Part shown: piece by piece, positions 25,372 to 35,098 of the stretch
Layout of the letters: each line of letters begins with the position of its first letter
Position numbering within the stretch: the stretch's first letter is position 1
NCBI RefSeq assembly: GCF_002088235.1
Contig: NZ_AQQV01000003.1
Span: 664,922-728,921, forward strand
Source of the DNA: Oceanococcus atlanticus
Lineage (GTDB): Bacteria; Pseudomonadota; Gammaproteobacteria; Nevskiales; Oceanococcaceae
Length of the DNA stretch: 64,000 nucleotides
Direction of reading: 5' to 3'
Made by a program: the position numbers and the translations under genes
Notes under the pieces: model-generated
Told to the model about the DNA's origin: nothing
The model's input: the letters and a program-made list of their open reading frames with translations, nothing else
Databases searched by the model: none

Positions 25372-27474
25372 ATGCTCCGACATCTCTTGTGGGCGACCGC
25401 CTTGGTCGCCACGCCCAGCTTGAGCTGGTCTCAAAATCAAACCGCCGATCCTGAAGCCGCCGAAACCGCACTGCCGGAAATCACCGTGACAGCGGACCCT
25501 TTCGCCCAGCGCAATCCGGTAGAAGCCACTCAGCCCACAGCGGTTCTCAGCGGCGAGGACCTTGAGCGCTCACGGGCTGCCACCTTGGGTGAAACACTGG
25601 CCGAACAGCCCGGTGTGCACAGCGCAGATTTTGCCAGCGGCGCCAGTCGCCCGGTCATTCGCGGCCTGGGTGGTCCGCGCGTGCGTATTCTTGACGGCGG
25701 CAGCCGCGTCGCCGATGCCTCAACCCTGAGTCCGGATCACAATGTCGCGGCCGAACCCTTTCGCGCCCGGCAGATTGAAGTGCTCAAGGGCCCGGCCTCA
25801 CTCATGTATGGCTCCGGCGCGATCGGTGGCGTCATAAATCTGGTCAGTGATCTGGTCCCCAATACGCCGGAAAACGAACGCCACGGTGCACTCGGAGCGG
25901 GCGCCAATTCGGTTAACGGCAGCCGCAGCGGCTGGGGGCATGTTGGCGGGGGCAATGGTCGCATCGCTTTTCACCTGGACGGCCTGGTTCGCGACAGCGA
26001 TGACTACGACATTCCAGGCCTTGCAGACGCGGACGAGGCCGCCGAGCACAGCACTCCAGGACGTGTTGAAAACAGCGCCAGCCAGACACATAGCGTGGGC
26101 GGCGGCCTGTCATTAACCCGCGAGCAAGGCTACTTGGGGCTTGGCGTAAGCGTCTACGACACACTGTACGGCGTACCTGGCCACAGCCATGGCGAGGACG
26201 AGCATGCCGAACACGCTGAATCACACAACGAAGCGGACGCAGAATCCGAGCAGGTTCGCATCGATATGCAGCAACAGCGCTACGAGCTGCGCGGCGGCTG
26301 GAAGTGGTCAAATGGCCCGTTCGAGCGGATCCGCGGCAGCCTGGTGCACAGCACCTACGAACATCAGGAACTGGAAGGCCAGGAAACCGGCACTCTGTTC
26401 GACAACGAACTGAGCGAACTGCGTGTGGAACTCACCCACCGCGAGCGTGCCGGCTGGCGTGGTGTTGCCGGCGTACAAGCCAGCCAACAGGATTTCTCAG
26501 CCTTGGGGGATGAGGCCGTCGTACCCCCAGTACAAACCCAAAGCACCGGCATTTTCCTTGTAGAGGAGCGTCATTTCAGCGCCCACCGCCTGAGTCTGGG
26601 CGCGCGTATCGAACACCTCGAACACGACCCCGGCGCGCTGAATCGCGGCGCCTACAATCTACTCAGCCTGTCCTCAGCCTTGCATCTTGAACTGGGGCCA
26701 CAGCAACACCTGCGTGTGGGGCTCAGCCGCTCGGAACGCGCACCAGACGTTCAGGAGCTCTATTCCTTCGGCCCGCATCTGGCAACCAGCAGTTTTGACC
26801 GCGGCGACGGCAGCCTGGACAAAGAATCTGCGCTCAACCTGGATCTGGGTTGGCACGCAGAGATCCAGCAAGTCAGCCTGGCGATCGATCTGTTCTACAC
26901 ACGCTATTCCGACTTCATATTCAGCGGCGAAGTGGATGAAGATGGCGATGGTGAGGCCGACCGCTACGACGAAGAGCACTCCGGTGATAGTGAACCCGAA
27001 CATGATGAGCACGCAGAAGAATCCTTACTGATCGTGCAGTACCAGCAAGACGATGCCCGCTTCTGGGGCGGTGAACTGGATGCTCGCTACAACCTAAACC
27101 GCAACCACAGCGTAGGCCTGTTCGGCGATGTAGTGCGGGCGCGTCGAAATGACGGCGGACGTCTGCCGCGTATCCCTGCCGATCGCATTGGCCTGCGTTA
27201 CGACGGCTACCACAATGCCTTGAGTTTCGGTGCCCGGCTCACACGGGTACTGCCGCAATCACGCGCCACCGCGCTCGAAGGGAATACCGCGGGCTATACC
27301 CTGCTGGCCGCTGATCTGGCGTGGTCATTGGTCACCGCGACGGGTGAACTGAAGCTCAGCCTGCGCGGGCGCAACCTGCTGGATGAGGAGGCGCGCAACC
27401 ACGTCTCTTTCCTCAAACAACTGGCGCCATTGCCCGGGCGCAACTTCGGGTTGGGGCTGGAGTACAGCTTCTAA
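25372..27474 (+). CDS. TonB-dependent outer-membrane receptor, ZnuD-like (metal uptake)
   Basis: The 700-residue receptor has a signal peptide (to about residue 21, SLSWS), a plug domain with LPEITVTADPF and RPVIRGLGGPRVRILDGG, and a 22-strand barrel ending in the Phe-terminal LEYSF. Two extracellular-loop-like insertions are very rich in His, Asp and Glu, at about residues 270-292 (HSHGEDEHAEHAESHNEA) and 521-552 (DEDGDGEADRYDEEHSG and following). Such clusters are typical of the zinc receptor ZnuD. Zinc or a related divalent metal is therefore the likely cargo. No Zur box is evident in the 58-base upstream gap. The 3' end overlaps the convergent DUF815 gene by 4 bases. Confidence 0.88.
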   Translation: MLRHLLWATALVATPSLSWSQNQTADPEAAETALPEITVTADPFAQRNPVEATQPTAVLSGEDLERSRAATLGETLAEQPGVHSADFASGASRPVIRGLGGPRVRILDGGSRVADASTLSPDHNVAAEPFRARQIEVLKGPASLMYGSGAIGGVINLVSDLVPNTPENERHGALGAGANSVNGSRSGWGHVGGGNGRIAFHLDGLVRDSDDYDIPGLADADEAAEHSTPGRVENSASQTHSVGGGLSLTREQGYLGLGVSVYDTLYGVPGHSHGEDEHAEHAESHNEADAESEQVRIDMQQQRYELRGGWKWSNGPFERIRGSLVHSTYEHQELEGQETGTLFDNELSELRVELTHRERAGWRGVAGVQASQQDFSALGDEAVVPPVQTQSTGIFLVEERHFSAHRLSLGARIEHLEHDPGALNRGAYNLLSLSSALHLELGPQQHLRVGLSRSERAPDVQELYSFGPHLATSSFDRGDGSLDKESALNLDLGWHAEIQQVSLAIDLFYTRYSDFIFSGEVDEDGDGEADRYDEEHSGDSEPEHDEHAEESLLIVQYQQDDARFWGGELDARYNLNRNHSVGLFGDVVRARRNDGGRLPRIPADRIGLRYDGYHNALSFGARLTRVLPQSRATALEGNTAGYTLLAADLAWSLVTATGELKLSLRGRNLLDEEARNHVSFLKQLAPLPGRNFGLGLEYSF

Positions 27475-28337
27475 ATGCCCAGCCCACGCTGCCCGGCATA
27501 ATCACGGGCAAACTGCCAGGCCACTCGCCCGCTTCGTGAACCGCGCATCAAAGCCCAGCGCAAGGCCGCTTCACGCCACTCAAGCGTCGCGACATCAACA
27601 TTCAGCCGACCAAGACAGGATTCCACAATGCTCAGATACTGCGCCTGGTCGAATGGATGGAAGGACAGCCACAAGCCAAAACGCTCAGACAGCGAAATTT
27701 TCTCCTCAACCGCCTCTGCTTGATGAATTTCACCATCAACGGCACGTGCCTGCTGGTTTTCGCTTTGATATTCCGGCAGCAAATGCCTTCGGTTACTGGT
27801 CGCGTAGATCAACACGTTGTCGGGTGGCGCCGCCAATGAGCCTTCGATTGTGGCTTTGAGCGCTTTGTAGCTGGCATCGTCAGCTTCAAATGACAGATCG
27901 TCGGCGTAGACAATGAAGCGCTCGGCCCGCCCGTGCAGCGGCGAAACAATGTCCGGCAAATCAACCAGATCGGCGCGGTCGACCTCGATAACGCGCAGCC
28001 CCTCGGCGCCATAGCGCCCCAGTAACGCACGAACAAGCGATGACTTGCCGGTACCTCGGGCACCCCACAACAACGCGTTGTTGGCGGGCAGCCCGGCCAG
28101 AAACTGGCGCGTATTGCGCTCCAGTTCACGCTTCTGTCGCTCGATGCCCAACAGCTCATCCAAATCCTGCAACTGCGGATGGCCCACCGGGCGCAGCTGC
28201 GCTTGGCTAGCATCGCGGGTCCAGCGATACGCCCAGGCCGACCAGTCCTGAGGCGCCGGCTCCGGGTTGATCCAGCTCTCGACCGTATCCGCCAATCGCT
28301 CCAGACGGCCGATCAGCTGCTCTTCACGCAATGTCAT
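27471..28337 (-). CDS. DUF815-family AAA+ ATPase
   Basis: This 288-residue cytoplasmic protein of the DUF815 (PF05673) family carries a Walker A motif (LLWGARGTGKSSLVRALL) at about residues 91-108, a Walker B-like FIVYADDLSFEA and the sensor-like NVLIYATSNRRHLLPE. The C-terminal lid includes RSGRVAWQFARDY. The biochemical role of the family is not established. It starts two bases after the stop codon of an ABC-2 permease gene and is thus the third gene of that operon. This linkage may be incidental. Confidence 0.9.
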   Translation of the reverse strand: MTLREEQLIGRLERLADTVESWINPEPAPQDWSAWAYRWTRDASQAQLRPVGHPQLQDLDELLGIERQKRELERNTRQFLAGLPANNALLWGARGTGKSSLVRALLGRYGAEGLRVIEVDRADLVDLPDIVSPLHGRAERFIVYADDLSFEADDASYKALKATIEGSLAAPPDNVLIYATSNRRHLLPEYQSENQQARAVDGEIHQAEAVEEKISLSERFGLWLSFHPFDQAQYLSIVESCLGRLNVDVATLEWREAALRWALMRGSRSGRVAWQFARDYAGQRGLGI

Positions 28338-28338
28338 A

Positions 28339-29106
28339 TCAGGCCTTGAGGCGGTATCCAGTCTTGAAAATCCACCACAGAATCGCTGTACAAACGGCCA
28401 AAAACCCGAGTGAAATGGCCACGCTCCACCACAGGCTGACGTCAGCCATGCCGTAGAAACTCCAGCGGAATCCGCTGATCAGGTAGACCACCGGATTAAA
28501 CAATGTGACGGTGCGCCACAGCGGCGACAGCATGTCCAGGGAGTAAAACACGCCGCCCAGAAAGGTCAGCGGCGTAATGATCAATAAAGGCACAAACTGC
28601 AGTTCTTCAAAGCTGCGCGCCCAGATGCCAAGTATGAAACCAAGCAAGCTGAAGCTGATCGCCGTCAGCAGCAAGAATCCGATCATCCAAACGGGATGCA
28701 ATATCGTGATGGGCACAAAGCAGGCGCCCGTCGCCAGTATCACCAGGCCGAGAATCACGGACTTGGTCGCCGCAGCGCCGACATAAGCGATCACCGCTTC
28801 CAGCGGTGAAATCGGCGCTGACAGAATCTCGTAAATGGTGCCCGAGAACTTCGGAAAATAAATGCCGAACGAGGCATTGGACACGCTTTGCGTAAACAGT
28901 GACAGCATGATCAAACCGGGCACCAGGAAAGCACCGTACGGCACACCCTCCACATCACTGAGACGGCCGCCCATCGCAGCACCGAAAACCACAAAATACA
29001 GCGAGGTGGTAATCACGGGCGCAACCAAGGACTGCCACAGGGTGCGCTTGGCACGGGCCATTTCGAAGGTGTAGATCGCCCACACACCATGATGATTGAA
29101 ACTCAT
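28339..29106 (-). CDS. ABC-2 type transporter permease (YadH-like)
   Basis: This 255-residue membrane protein has six predicted helices and the ABC-2 family motifs [38 protein letters not shown] and [19 protein letters not shown]. Together with the overlapping ATPase gene it resembles the E. coli YadGH pair, an exporter of unknown substrate. Its start codon overlaps the ATPase stop as ATGA, and the DUF815 gene follows immediately. Confidence 0.9.
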   Translation of the reverse strand: MSFNHHGVWAIYTFEMARAKRTLWQSLVAPVITTSLYFVVFGAAMGGRLSDVEGVPYGAFLVPGLIMLSLFTQSVSNASFGIYFPKFSGTIYEILSAPISPLEAVIAYVGAAATKSVILGLVILATGACFVPITILHPVWMIGFLLLTAISFSLLGFILGIWARSFEELQFVPLLIITPLTFLGGVFYSLDMLSPLWRTVTLFNPVVYLISGFRWSFYGMADVSLWWSVAISLGFLAVCTAILWWIFKTGYRLKA

Positions 29107-30068
29107 GCGCTGGCTCCTTCGCGCTGATGTACGAGGTTGACGAAAATCTCCTCAAGTGAGCTTTCCCGCGTGTTGAGATCACGAAAACCGATATCCAACT
29201 CGCTCAACTTACGAAGCAGGCGCGAAATTTCGTTGCGATCCGCCTGCGCGTCGAAGGCATACACCATTTCCTGGCCGCCGGCCTGCAATTGCACCTGCCA
29301 AGGGGCCAGTGCGTCGGGCAGCGATTCCAGCGGCTCCAGCAAACTCAGGGTCAATTGCTTCTGTCCCAGCTGTTGCATCAAAGCCTGCTTCTCATCGGCA
29401 ATGACCAGTTCGCCGCGGTTGATGATGCCGATGCGGTCAGCCATTTCCTCTGCTTCCTCAATGTAATGAGTGGTCAGAATGATCGTCACACCGGATTCGC
29501 GCAGCTCACGCACCATTTGCCACATGTCACGGCGCAGTTCGACATCAACACCGGCACTGGGCTCATCCAGAAAAAGAATGTCCGGCTCATGCGAAAGCGC
29601 CTTGGCAATCATGACCCGGCGCTTCATGCCGCCGGACAAGGTCATGATTTGATTTTTGCGTTTGTCCCACAAAGACAGCTGCTTGAGCACCTTTTCGATG
29701 TGTGCCGGATTGGGCGCACAGCCAAACAAGCCGCGACTGAAACTGACCGTATCCCAGACGGTTTCGAACGCATCTGTGGTCAGTTCCTGCGGCACCAGGC
29801 CGATGCGACTGCGCGCCTCACGCCACTGACTAACGATGTCGAAGCCATCCGCCAGCACACGCCCAGCGGTCGGCGTCACGATGCCGCAGACAATGCTGAT
29901 CAGGGTGGTTTTGCCGGCGCCATTGGGCCCCAGCAGAGCAAAAATCTCACCGCGCTGGATGTCCAGACTGACCCCTTTGAGCGCTTTAAAGCCAGATTGA
30001 TAAGACTTGGTGAGATCCTGAATCGAGATGATCGGAGGCATGGCCGTGATCGTGGGAAAAGAACGCAT
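29103..30068 (-). CDS. ABC transporter ATP-binding protein (YadG-like)
   Basis: The product has 321 residues from the ATG at 30068. Similarity begins near the next in-frame ATG (30041, [14 protein letters not shown]), so a 312-residue form is equally possible; the longer frame up to 30122 is unlikely. Walker A ([14 protein letters not shown]), signature ([17 protein letters not shown]), Walker B ([12 protein letters not shown]) and His switch (TTHYIEEAE) are complete. A C-terminal extension ends with the typical [11 protein letters not shown]. It forms a three-gene operon with the permease and DUF815 genes and is divergent from the lipoprotein at 30138. Confidence 0.92.
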   Translation of the reverse strand: MRSFPTITAMPPIISIQDLTKSYQSGFKALKGVSLDIQRGEIFALLGPNGAGKTTLISIVCGIVTPTAGRVLADGFDIVSQWREARSRIGLVPQELTTDAFETVWDTVSFSRGLFGCAPNPAHIEKVLKQLSLWDKRKNQIMTLSGGMKRRVMIAKALSHEPDILFLDEPSAGVDVELRRDMWQMVRELRESGVTIILTTHYIEEAEEMADRIGIINRGELVIADEKQALMQQLGQKQLTLSLLEPLESLPDALAPWQVQLQAGGQEMVYAFDAQADRNEISRLLRKLSELDIGFRDLNTRESSLEEIFVNLVHQREGASA

Positions 30069-30137
30069 ATTGTACTCTGCATAGCTGTCATTCCCGTGAC
30101 GCGAATCGCGGTGTAGACTCAAACGTCTGGGACCCTG

Positions 30138-30536
30138 ATGAAGACAACACCTATGAAACAGCTCGCTCTCGCCGCCCTTGCCTCCTGCACTCTGGCCCTG
30201 GTGGCCTGCAGTACAACCGATGCGGTCAGCCTGCCCTTTGATTTGGCCTCGACCACCGGTGATGGCGCGACATCCACCTCCAGCAGCTCCGAGGGCGACG
30301 GTGGCAGCACCCAGGCGCGCATGAAACAGGAACGTTATGTGGCCACGCAGATCGATTGGATTCGTCGCGATGCGGCACGGGGCGAAGGTGAAAGTCTGGC
30401 GGCCCTGGCCGAACTACTGAACGAGAACGACAGCGCTGAGTTCAGCCGCTGGACGCAGCAAAACTACGCCCTGCTGTTCGCCAATCTGGAACAGCCCACC
30501 GACCTGCTGCAGCGCATCCACAGCTTGCGTAACTGA
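30138..30536 (+). CDS. Small lipoprotein, DUF3015-like
   Basis: The 132-residue product has a lipoprotein signal ([19 protein letters not shown]), so the mature protein starts at about Cys24. A Ser/Thr/Gly-rich linker (about 35-55) is followed by a helical domain ([20 protein letters not shown], then [20 protein letters not shown]) that resembles the DUF3015 family of gammaproteobacterial secreted proteins. The function is unknown. A second in-frame ATG five codons in could be the true start. An intrinsic terminator follows at 30557-30586, inside the next gene. Confidence 0.75.
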   Translation: MKTTPMKQLALAALASCTLALVACSTTDAVSLPFDLASTTGDGATSTSSSSEGDGGSTQARMKQERYVATQIDWIRRDAARGEGESLAALAELLNENDSAEFSRWTQQNYALLFANLEQPTDLLQRIHSLRN

Positions 30537-30541
30537 TCGGC

Positions 30542-32200
30542 ATGCATCACATCAACGCCCGCCCAGTCTCATCCGGCGGGCTTTTTCTTGCCCTCGCCCT
30601 GCTGGGCCTGAGCGCCTGCAATCAAGGGGGGCGCATCGACGCACATGCGCAACTGGCCGAGGCCTGTGCTGCGGATGACAGCTTCGGCTTCGAGGCCAAG
30701 GGCATCGTCAACCCGGGTGACGAGAAGCAATACCACCTGATTGCGATTGATGTGCCGCCCGGTGCCAATGGCATCGAATTCGGCTATGGCTGGAGCGACC
30801 GGCTCGACCCGTTGAGCACACCGCTTACCCAGACCGTCCTGGATCTCGGCGCCTGGGATGCCGACGGCTATCGCAACCCGGCTGGCTTTCGCGGCTGGTC
30901 GGGCAGCCGTCAGGGCAAACTGCATGAGGGTCAAGCGCCCATCTTCATAACCGCCGGTGGCGCCGACCGCGGCTATCTCCCCGGCCCTATTGAGCCGGGC
31001 ACTTGGCACATTGAGCTCGGATTCGCCGCTGTTGGTCCGGGCGGCGCCGACTGGTATGTCGAAGGGCGTATCCACTGTGATGCGATTTCGATACCGCGCC
31101 CCCCGCCAGACCCGGTGGATCCTGAACATGTCGCCAATCCATCACCCGGCTGGTACCGCGGCGACTTTCACATGCATGGCTTTCACTCCAACCCCAATGG
31201 CCCGGCACCGGCGGAGGTGGTTGGACAGGCGCGCGACGCGGGCCTGGATTTCCTCATGATCACCGAGTACGTCACCGGACGACACTGGCAGGAATGGGGT
31301 CAGACTCAGCGTGACAATCCCGATCTACTGATCTGGCCCGGGCGTGAAATCATCACCTATTTCGGCCACGCCAACGCGCTGGGCGAAACGCCCAGCGTCC
31401 TGGAATACCGTCACGGCTTTGAAGATGTGAGGCTGGCCGACATCCAGCGCATGAGCAAAGCCGACGGCGCCCTGTTTCAAGTCAACCATCCCACCACGTT
31501 CCCCGGCCCACTGTTCGAAAATTTTTGCCGCGGCTGTGAGTTCACATTGGGTGACGAAATCGACTGGTCACTGGTCGACACCATGGAGGTCGTCAGTGGC
31601 CCGATCATAACCACCGCCGGCGATCTGGGCTTGCCACTGCCCGGCCAGATTCAGAACCCGTTCACCCGCCCTGCGCTCAACTTGTGGGATGACCTGTTGT
31701 TGCGTGGCTACCGCATCTCAGCGGTCAGCGGCTCCGACTTCAAAGGCGTTGAACAGGACCCGTCCGAGCGCCTGCGCAGCGGGTACGGCTCTTCGGCCAC
31801 CGTGGTCTACGCCAGCGAGCTGTCACGCGCCGCTATCACTGAGGCCTTGCGACAGGGCCGAAGCTACATTCAGACCCGCGGCATGCACGACAGCCCTGAG
31901 CTGGAATTTAGCGCCGTTGACGCGCATGGCCAAGAAGTGATGTTTGGCGGCACCCTGAACAGCAGCAGCGCGACACTGCGCACCCGGGTTATCAATGGCC
32001 AGGGCCAGACCCTGCGCTATCTGGTCGACGGCCGTCTGTCGTCCACCGTGCGCATCACCAGCAATGACTTTACCCACGAGTTGGAGGTCAGCCAGGCACC
32101 GACACAAGGGCCGCTGGGCACCTACTGGCGCGTCGAAACACGGGATTTCCAATCGCTAACCACCATTGGCAGCCCAATTTTCTTAAAAACCGTCGATTAG
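30542..32200 (+). CDS. PHP-domain lipoprotein metallohydrolase (CehA/McbA-like)
   Basis: This 552-residue lipoprotein (LALLGLSACNQ, Cys at about residue 22) has an N-terminal beta domain (about 30-190) and a PHP phosphoesterase domain. The metal-binding motifs are GDFHMHGFHS (about 207-216), MITEYVTGRHW, WPGREIITYFGHANALG, FQVNHPTTF and the late SAVSGSDFKGVEQ. The architecture matches CehA/McbA family proteins, some of which hydrolyse phosphodiesters or carbamates. The start is only 5 bases after the upstream stop codon, and no better downstream start exists, although an intrinsic terminator hairpin overlaps codons 6-15. Confidence 0.85.
   Translation: MHHINARPVSSGGLFLALALLGLSACNQGGRIDAHAQLAEACAADDSFGFEAKGIVNPGDEKQYHLIAIDVPPGANGIEFGYGWSDRLDPLSTPLTQTVLDLGAWDADGYRNPAGFRGWSGSRQGKLHEGQAPIFITAGGADRGYLPGPIEPGTWHIELGFAAVGPGGADWYVEGRIHCDAISIPRPPPDPVDPEHVANPSPGWYRGDFHMHGFHSNPNGPAPAEVVGQARDAGLDFLMITEYVTGRHWQEWGQTQRDNPDLLIWPGREIITYFGHANALGETPSVLEYRHGFEDVRLADIQRMSKADGALFQVNHPTTFPGPLFENFCRGCEFTLGDEIDWSLVDTMEVVSGPIITTAGDLGLPLPGQIQNPFTRPALNLWDDLLLRGYRISAVSGSDFKGVEQDPSERLRSGYGSSATVVYASELSRAAITEALRQGRSYIQTRGMHDSPELEFSAVDAHGQEVMFGGTLNSSSATLRTRVINGQGQTLRYLVDGRLSSTVRITSNDFTHELEVSQAPTQGPLGTYWRVETRDFQSLTTIGSPIFLKTVD
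30557..30586 (+). terminator. Intrinsic terminator inside the 5' end of the PHP lipoprotein gene
   Basis: GCCCGCC and GGCGGGC form a perfect 7-bp stem around an 11-base loop, followed at once by TTTTT. It terminates the DUF3015-like gene but lies within codons 6-15 of the next reading frame. Confidence 0.75.
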
Positions 32201-32233
32201 CGGAGATCAATGATAGTCATATAAAAATAAAAT

Positions 32234-32290
32234 GACTAATTACATTGCTTTAGACTAATTACTGCGCGAGTATATGAGAACGCTTCTCAT
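32234..32290. promoter_or_regulatory. Direct repeat and Fur-like palindrome upstream of DUF2061 gene
   Basis: In an AT-rich gap, GACTAATTAC occurs twice (32234-32243 and 32253-32262), 19 bases apart. The palindrome ATGAGAA-CGC-TTCTCAT (32274-32290) lies 12 bases before the DUF2061 start codon. The palindrome resembles Fur-type boxes, though the spacing differs from the classical site. Confidence 0.45.
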
Positions 32291-32302
32291 CTACTCGCAG
32301 CC

Positions 32303-32518
32303 ATGAACAAGACCATCAGCTTCGCCATCGTTCACTTCACCGTGGCTTTCTCACTGGTCTACCTGATGACCGGCAGCATCATGACCGGCGGCCTCGTTGC
32401 CCTGATCGAGCCCTGCGTGAACACCGTTGCCTTTCATTTCCATGAGAAATTGTGGCAGCGACGGACACCGAGGCAGCAGGCCGAAGCCTTGTTCGCGATG
32501 CCCGCCACGGCCGCGTAG
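32303..32518 (+). CDS. DUF2061 small membrane protein
   Basis: A 71-residue protein with two hydrophobic segments (ISFAIVHFTVAFSLVYLMTG and GGLVALIEPCVNTVAFHFHE) matches the DUF2061 family (PF09834), whose role is unknown. The conserved EPCVNTVAFHFHEKLW motif is intact. The gene stands alone behind an AT-rich region with operator-like repeats and ends at a bidirectional terminator shared with pnp. Confidence 0.9.
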   Translation: MNKTISFAIVHFTVAFSLVYLMTGSIMTGGLVALIEPCVNTVAFHFHEKLWQRRTPRQQAEALFAMPATAA

Positions 32519-32524
32519 GGCATA

Positions 32525-32560
32525 AAAAAACCCGCCAGCTTCGCAGCGGGCGGGTTTTTT
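32525..32560. terminator. Bidirectional terminator between DUF2061 and pnp
   Basis: AAAAAACCCGCC and GGCGGGTTTTTT form a perfect 12-bp stem around a 12-base loop with an inner 3-bp stem. The symmetrical A and T runs let it end both the plus-strand DUF2061 transcript and the minus-strand pnp operon. Confidence 0.92.
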
Positions 32561-32573
32561 CAAGAGTTGCGAC

Positions 32574-34715
32574 TTATTCGTCGTCAGCCGGCGCCGGATC
32601 GGCAGCGGCTTCAGGCGCTTCAACCAGTGCTTTGATGCTCAGGCGAATACGGCCTTGACGATCAACTTCCAACACCTTGACGCGTACTTCCTGACCTTCG
32701 CTCAGCACCGATGCCACATTATCAACGCGCTCATGCGAGATCTGTGAAATGTGCACCAAGCCGTCCTTGCCAGGCAGGATGGTCACGAACGCGCCGAAGT
32801 CCATGATGCGGACAACCTTGCCGTCGTAGATCGCACCGACTTCAACGTCCTTGGTCAGCTCGTCGATACGCTTGATGGCTGCATCAGCCTGCGCCTTATC
32901 AACGGCCGCGATCTTGATCGTGCCATCATCATCGATATCGATGGTGGTGCCGGTTTCTTCGGTAATGCTGCGAATCGTTGCGCCACCCTTGCCGATCACG
33001 TCACGGATACGATCCGGGTTGATCTTGATGGTGGTGATACGCGGCGCCCACTCAGACATCTGCTGACGCGGCTCGGCGATCACTTCGTTCATCTGCTTGA
33101 GGATGTGCAGACGCGCTTCGTTAGCCTGGCCCAGTGCCTGTTCCATGATCTCCTTGGTGATGCCGGTGATCTTGATATCCATCTGCAGCGCAGTCACGCC
33201 ATCATTGGTACCGGCAACCTTGAAGTCCATGTCGCCCAGATGATCTTCATCACCCAGGATATCGGTCAGCACGGCGAACCGACTGTCGTCCTTGATCAGC
33301 CCCATGGCCACGCCGGCAACCGGTGCTTTGATCGGCACGCCGGCATCCATCAGTGCCAGCGAGGAGCCGCACACGCTGGCCATCGAGCTGGAACCGTTGG
33401 ATTCGGTGATTTCCGAAACCACGCGCACAACGTAGGGGAATTCATTTTCCAGATCCGGCATAACCGCAGCGACACCACGCTTGGCCAGACGGCCATGGCC
33501 GATTTCGCGACGCTTGGGACCACCCATGAAGCCCGCTTCACCAACACTGTACGGTGGGAAGTTGTAATGCAGCATGAAGGATTCTTTGTATTCGCCTTCA
33601 ATCGCATCAATGATCTGGCTGTCACGACCGGTACCCAAGGTGGTGGTCACCAGGGCCTGGGTTTCACCACGCGTGAACAGGGCCGAACCGTGGGTGCGCG
33701 GCAACACGCCAACCTGGATATCCAAACCACGTACGGTGCGGGTATCACGCCCGTCGATACGCGGCATGCCATCAAGGATGCGATTGCGCACGATGGATTT
33801 CTCCAGACGTGCAAACTCACCCTTGACGTCGCCTTCGTCGGCGCCGTCTTCAGCGGCACACAGCTGGGCCACAACCTGATCGCGCACGTCGCCCACGCGG
33901 TTTTGACGTTCCAGCTTGTCCGCCACCGTGTAGGCTTCGGTCAGACCGGCTTCAGCCGCAGCCTTAACCTGCTCACGCAGGCTCAGATTCTCTTCCGGCG
34001 CACTCCACTCCCACTTCGGCTTGCCCGCTTCGGCGGTCAGCTCGTTGATCGTGGCGATGGTCGACTGCATCTGCTCGTGGCCGAACAGCACGGCGCCCAG
34101 CATGACCTCTTCGGACAGCTCCTGGGCTTCCGATTCAACCATCAAGATGGCGTCAGCGGTGCCGGCCACAACCAGATCCAGAGCCGAGGTCTTGAGATCG
34201 GCAGCGGTCGGGTTAAGCAGATACTGACCGTCACGGTAACCAACGCGCGCGGCGCCAATCGGGCCGGCAAACGGTGCGCCGGACAGCGCCAATGCGGCCG
34301 AGGCGCCGATCATGGCCGGAATGTCCGGATCAATCTGAGGATCGATGGACATCACCGTGGCGATGACCTGAACCTCATTGAGGAAACCCTTGGGAAACAG
34401 CGGGCGGATCGGACGATCGATCAGACGCGAGGTCAATGTTTCCTTTTCGGTCGGACGTCCTTCACGCTTGAAGAAACCGCCGGGAATACGACCGCCAGCG
34501 TAGAAGCGCTCCTGGTAATTCACCGTGAGCGGGAAGAACCCCTGACCGGGATTGGCTTCCTTGCGCGCCACGGCGGTGACCAGCACCACGGTGTCGCCAA
34601 TGCTGACTTTGACCGCACCAGATGCCTGACGAGCAATCTGTGAGGTCTCCAATACGACCGTTTGGTCGCCGAACTGAAACTCTTTTCTTACGGGTGTCAC
34701 TATCTTCTTTTCCAT
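32574..34715 (-). CDS. pnp: Polynucleotide phosphorylase
   Basis: This 3'-5' exoribonuclease of the RNA degradosome uses phosphate to release nucleoside diphosphates. At 713 residues it is full length. Two RNase PH domains ([39 protein letters not shown]) flank a helical domain. A KH domain follows ([18 protein letters not shown]), then an S1 domain ([20 protein letters not shown]) and a short Ala/Glu/Pro-rich tail. It lies behind rpsO, and the hairpin between them is where RNase III and RNase E processing occurs in E. coli. Confidence 0.98.
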   Translation of the reverse strand: MEKKIVTPVRKEFQFGDQTVVLETSQIARQASGAVKVSIGDTVVLVTAVARKEANPGQGFFPLTVNYQERFYAGGRIPGGFFKREGRPTEKETLTSRLIDRPIRPLFPKGFLNEVQVIATVMSIDPQIDPDIPAMIGASAALALSGAPFAGPIGAARVGYRDGQYLLNPTAADLKTSALDLVVAGTADAILMVESEAQELSEEVMLGAVLFGHEQMQSTIATINELTAEAGKPKWEWSAPEENLSLREQVKAAAEAGLTEAYTVADKLERQNRVGDVRDQVVAQLCAAEDGADEGDVKGEFARLEKSIVRNRILDGMPRIDGRDTRTVRGLDIQVGVLPRTHGSALFTRGETQALVTTTLGTGRDSQIIDAIEGEYKESFMLHYNFPPYSVGEAGFMGGPKRREIGHGRLAKRGVAAVMPDLENEFPYVVRVVSEITESNGSSSMASVCGSSLALMDAGVPIKAPVAGVAMGLIKDDSRFAVLTDILGDEDHLGDMDFKVAGTNDGVTALQMDIKITGITKEIMEQALGQANEARLHILKQMNEVIAEPRQQMSEWAPRITTIKINPDRIRDVIGKGGATIRSITEETGTTIDIDDDGTIKIAAVDKAQADAAIKRIDELTKDVEVGAIYDGKVVRIMDFGAFVTILPGKDGLVHISQISHERVDNVASVLSEGQEVRVKVLEVDRQGRIRLSIKALVEAPEAAADPAPADDE

Positions 34716-34730
34716 TCCTACAAATACAAA

Positions 34731-34750
34731 GCCCCCGCATATGCGGGGGC
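34731..34750 (-). terminator. rpsO-pnp intercistronic hairpin
   Basis: A perfect palindrome of two 10-base arms (GCCCCCGCAT / ATGCGGGGGC) lies between rpsO and pnp. On the minus strand it is followed by the T-rich TTTGTATTTG. It should act as a partial terminator or mRNA-processing hairpin, like the rpsO attenuator of E. coli. Confidence 0.75.
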
Positions 34751-34762
34751 TGATCGGTCCGC

Positions 34763-35032
34763 TTAGCGGCGCAGACCGAGCCGGGCAATCAAATCCTGAT
34801 ACCTGGCGGCATCTTTACGCTTGAGATAATCAAGCAACTTGCGGCGCTGATTGACCATGCGCAACAGACCGCGGCGTGAATGATGATCACCTTTGTTGCT
34901 TTCAAAGTGTGCACTCAGACCGTTGATACGGGTGGTCAAAAGCGCAACCTGCACTTCAGGCGAACCGGTATCAGATCCAGCACGCTGATATTCTTTGATG
35001 ACGTCGCTCTTCTGAGCGTTCGACAAAGCCAT
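34763..35032 (-). CDS. rpsO: 30S ribosomal protein S15
   Basis: S15 binds 16S rRNA in the platform of the small subunit. The 89-residue form starts [18 protein letters not shown]; the ATG at 35032 has AGGAG 9 bases upstream, and the open frame beyond it is not homologous. The signatures [37 protein letters not shown] and the C-terminal LIARLGLRR are intact. A terminator-like hairpin precedes the gene, so it probably has its own promoter besides read-through from truB. Confidence 0.98.
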   Translation of the reverse strand: MALSNAQKSDVIKEYQRAGSDTGSPEVQVALLTTRINGLSAHFESNKGDHHSRRGLLRMVNQRRKLLDYLKRKDAARYQDLIARLGLRR

Positions 35033-35051
35033 GTGGCAAAACTCCTGATAT

Positions 35052-35078
35052 AAAAAACCGCGTGCCGAAGGCATGCGG
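35052..35078 (-). terminator. Terminator-like hairpin between truB and rpsO
   Basis: On the minus strand CCGCATGCC and GGCACGCGG form a 9-bp stem with one mismatch and a 3-base loop, followed by TTTTTT. It would attenuate read-through from the upstream rimP-nusA-infB-rbfA-truB part into rpsO-pnp. Confidence 0.75.
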
Positions 35079-35098
35079 GCCAAAAAAGATTCGGTAGT

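Noticed and set aside
32751..34643. 630-codon open frame on the plus strand opposite pnp
   Set aside because: It is a shadow of the GC-rich pnp coding strand. The product is His/Gly/Gln-rich without motifs, and pnp is certain.
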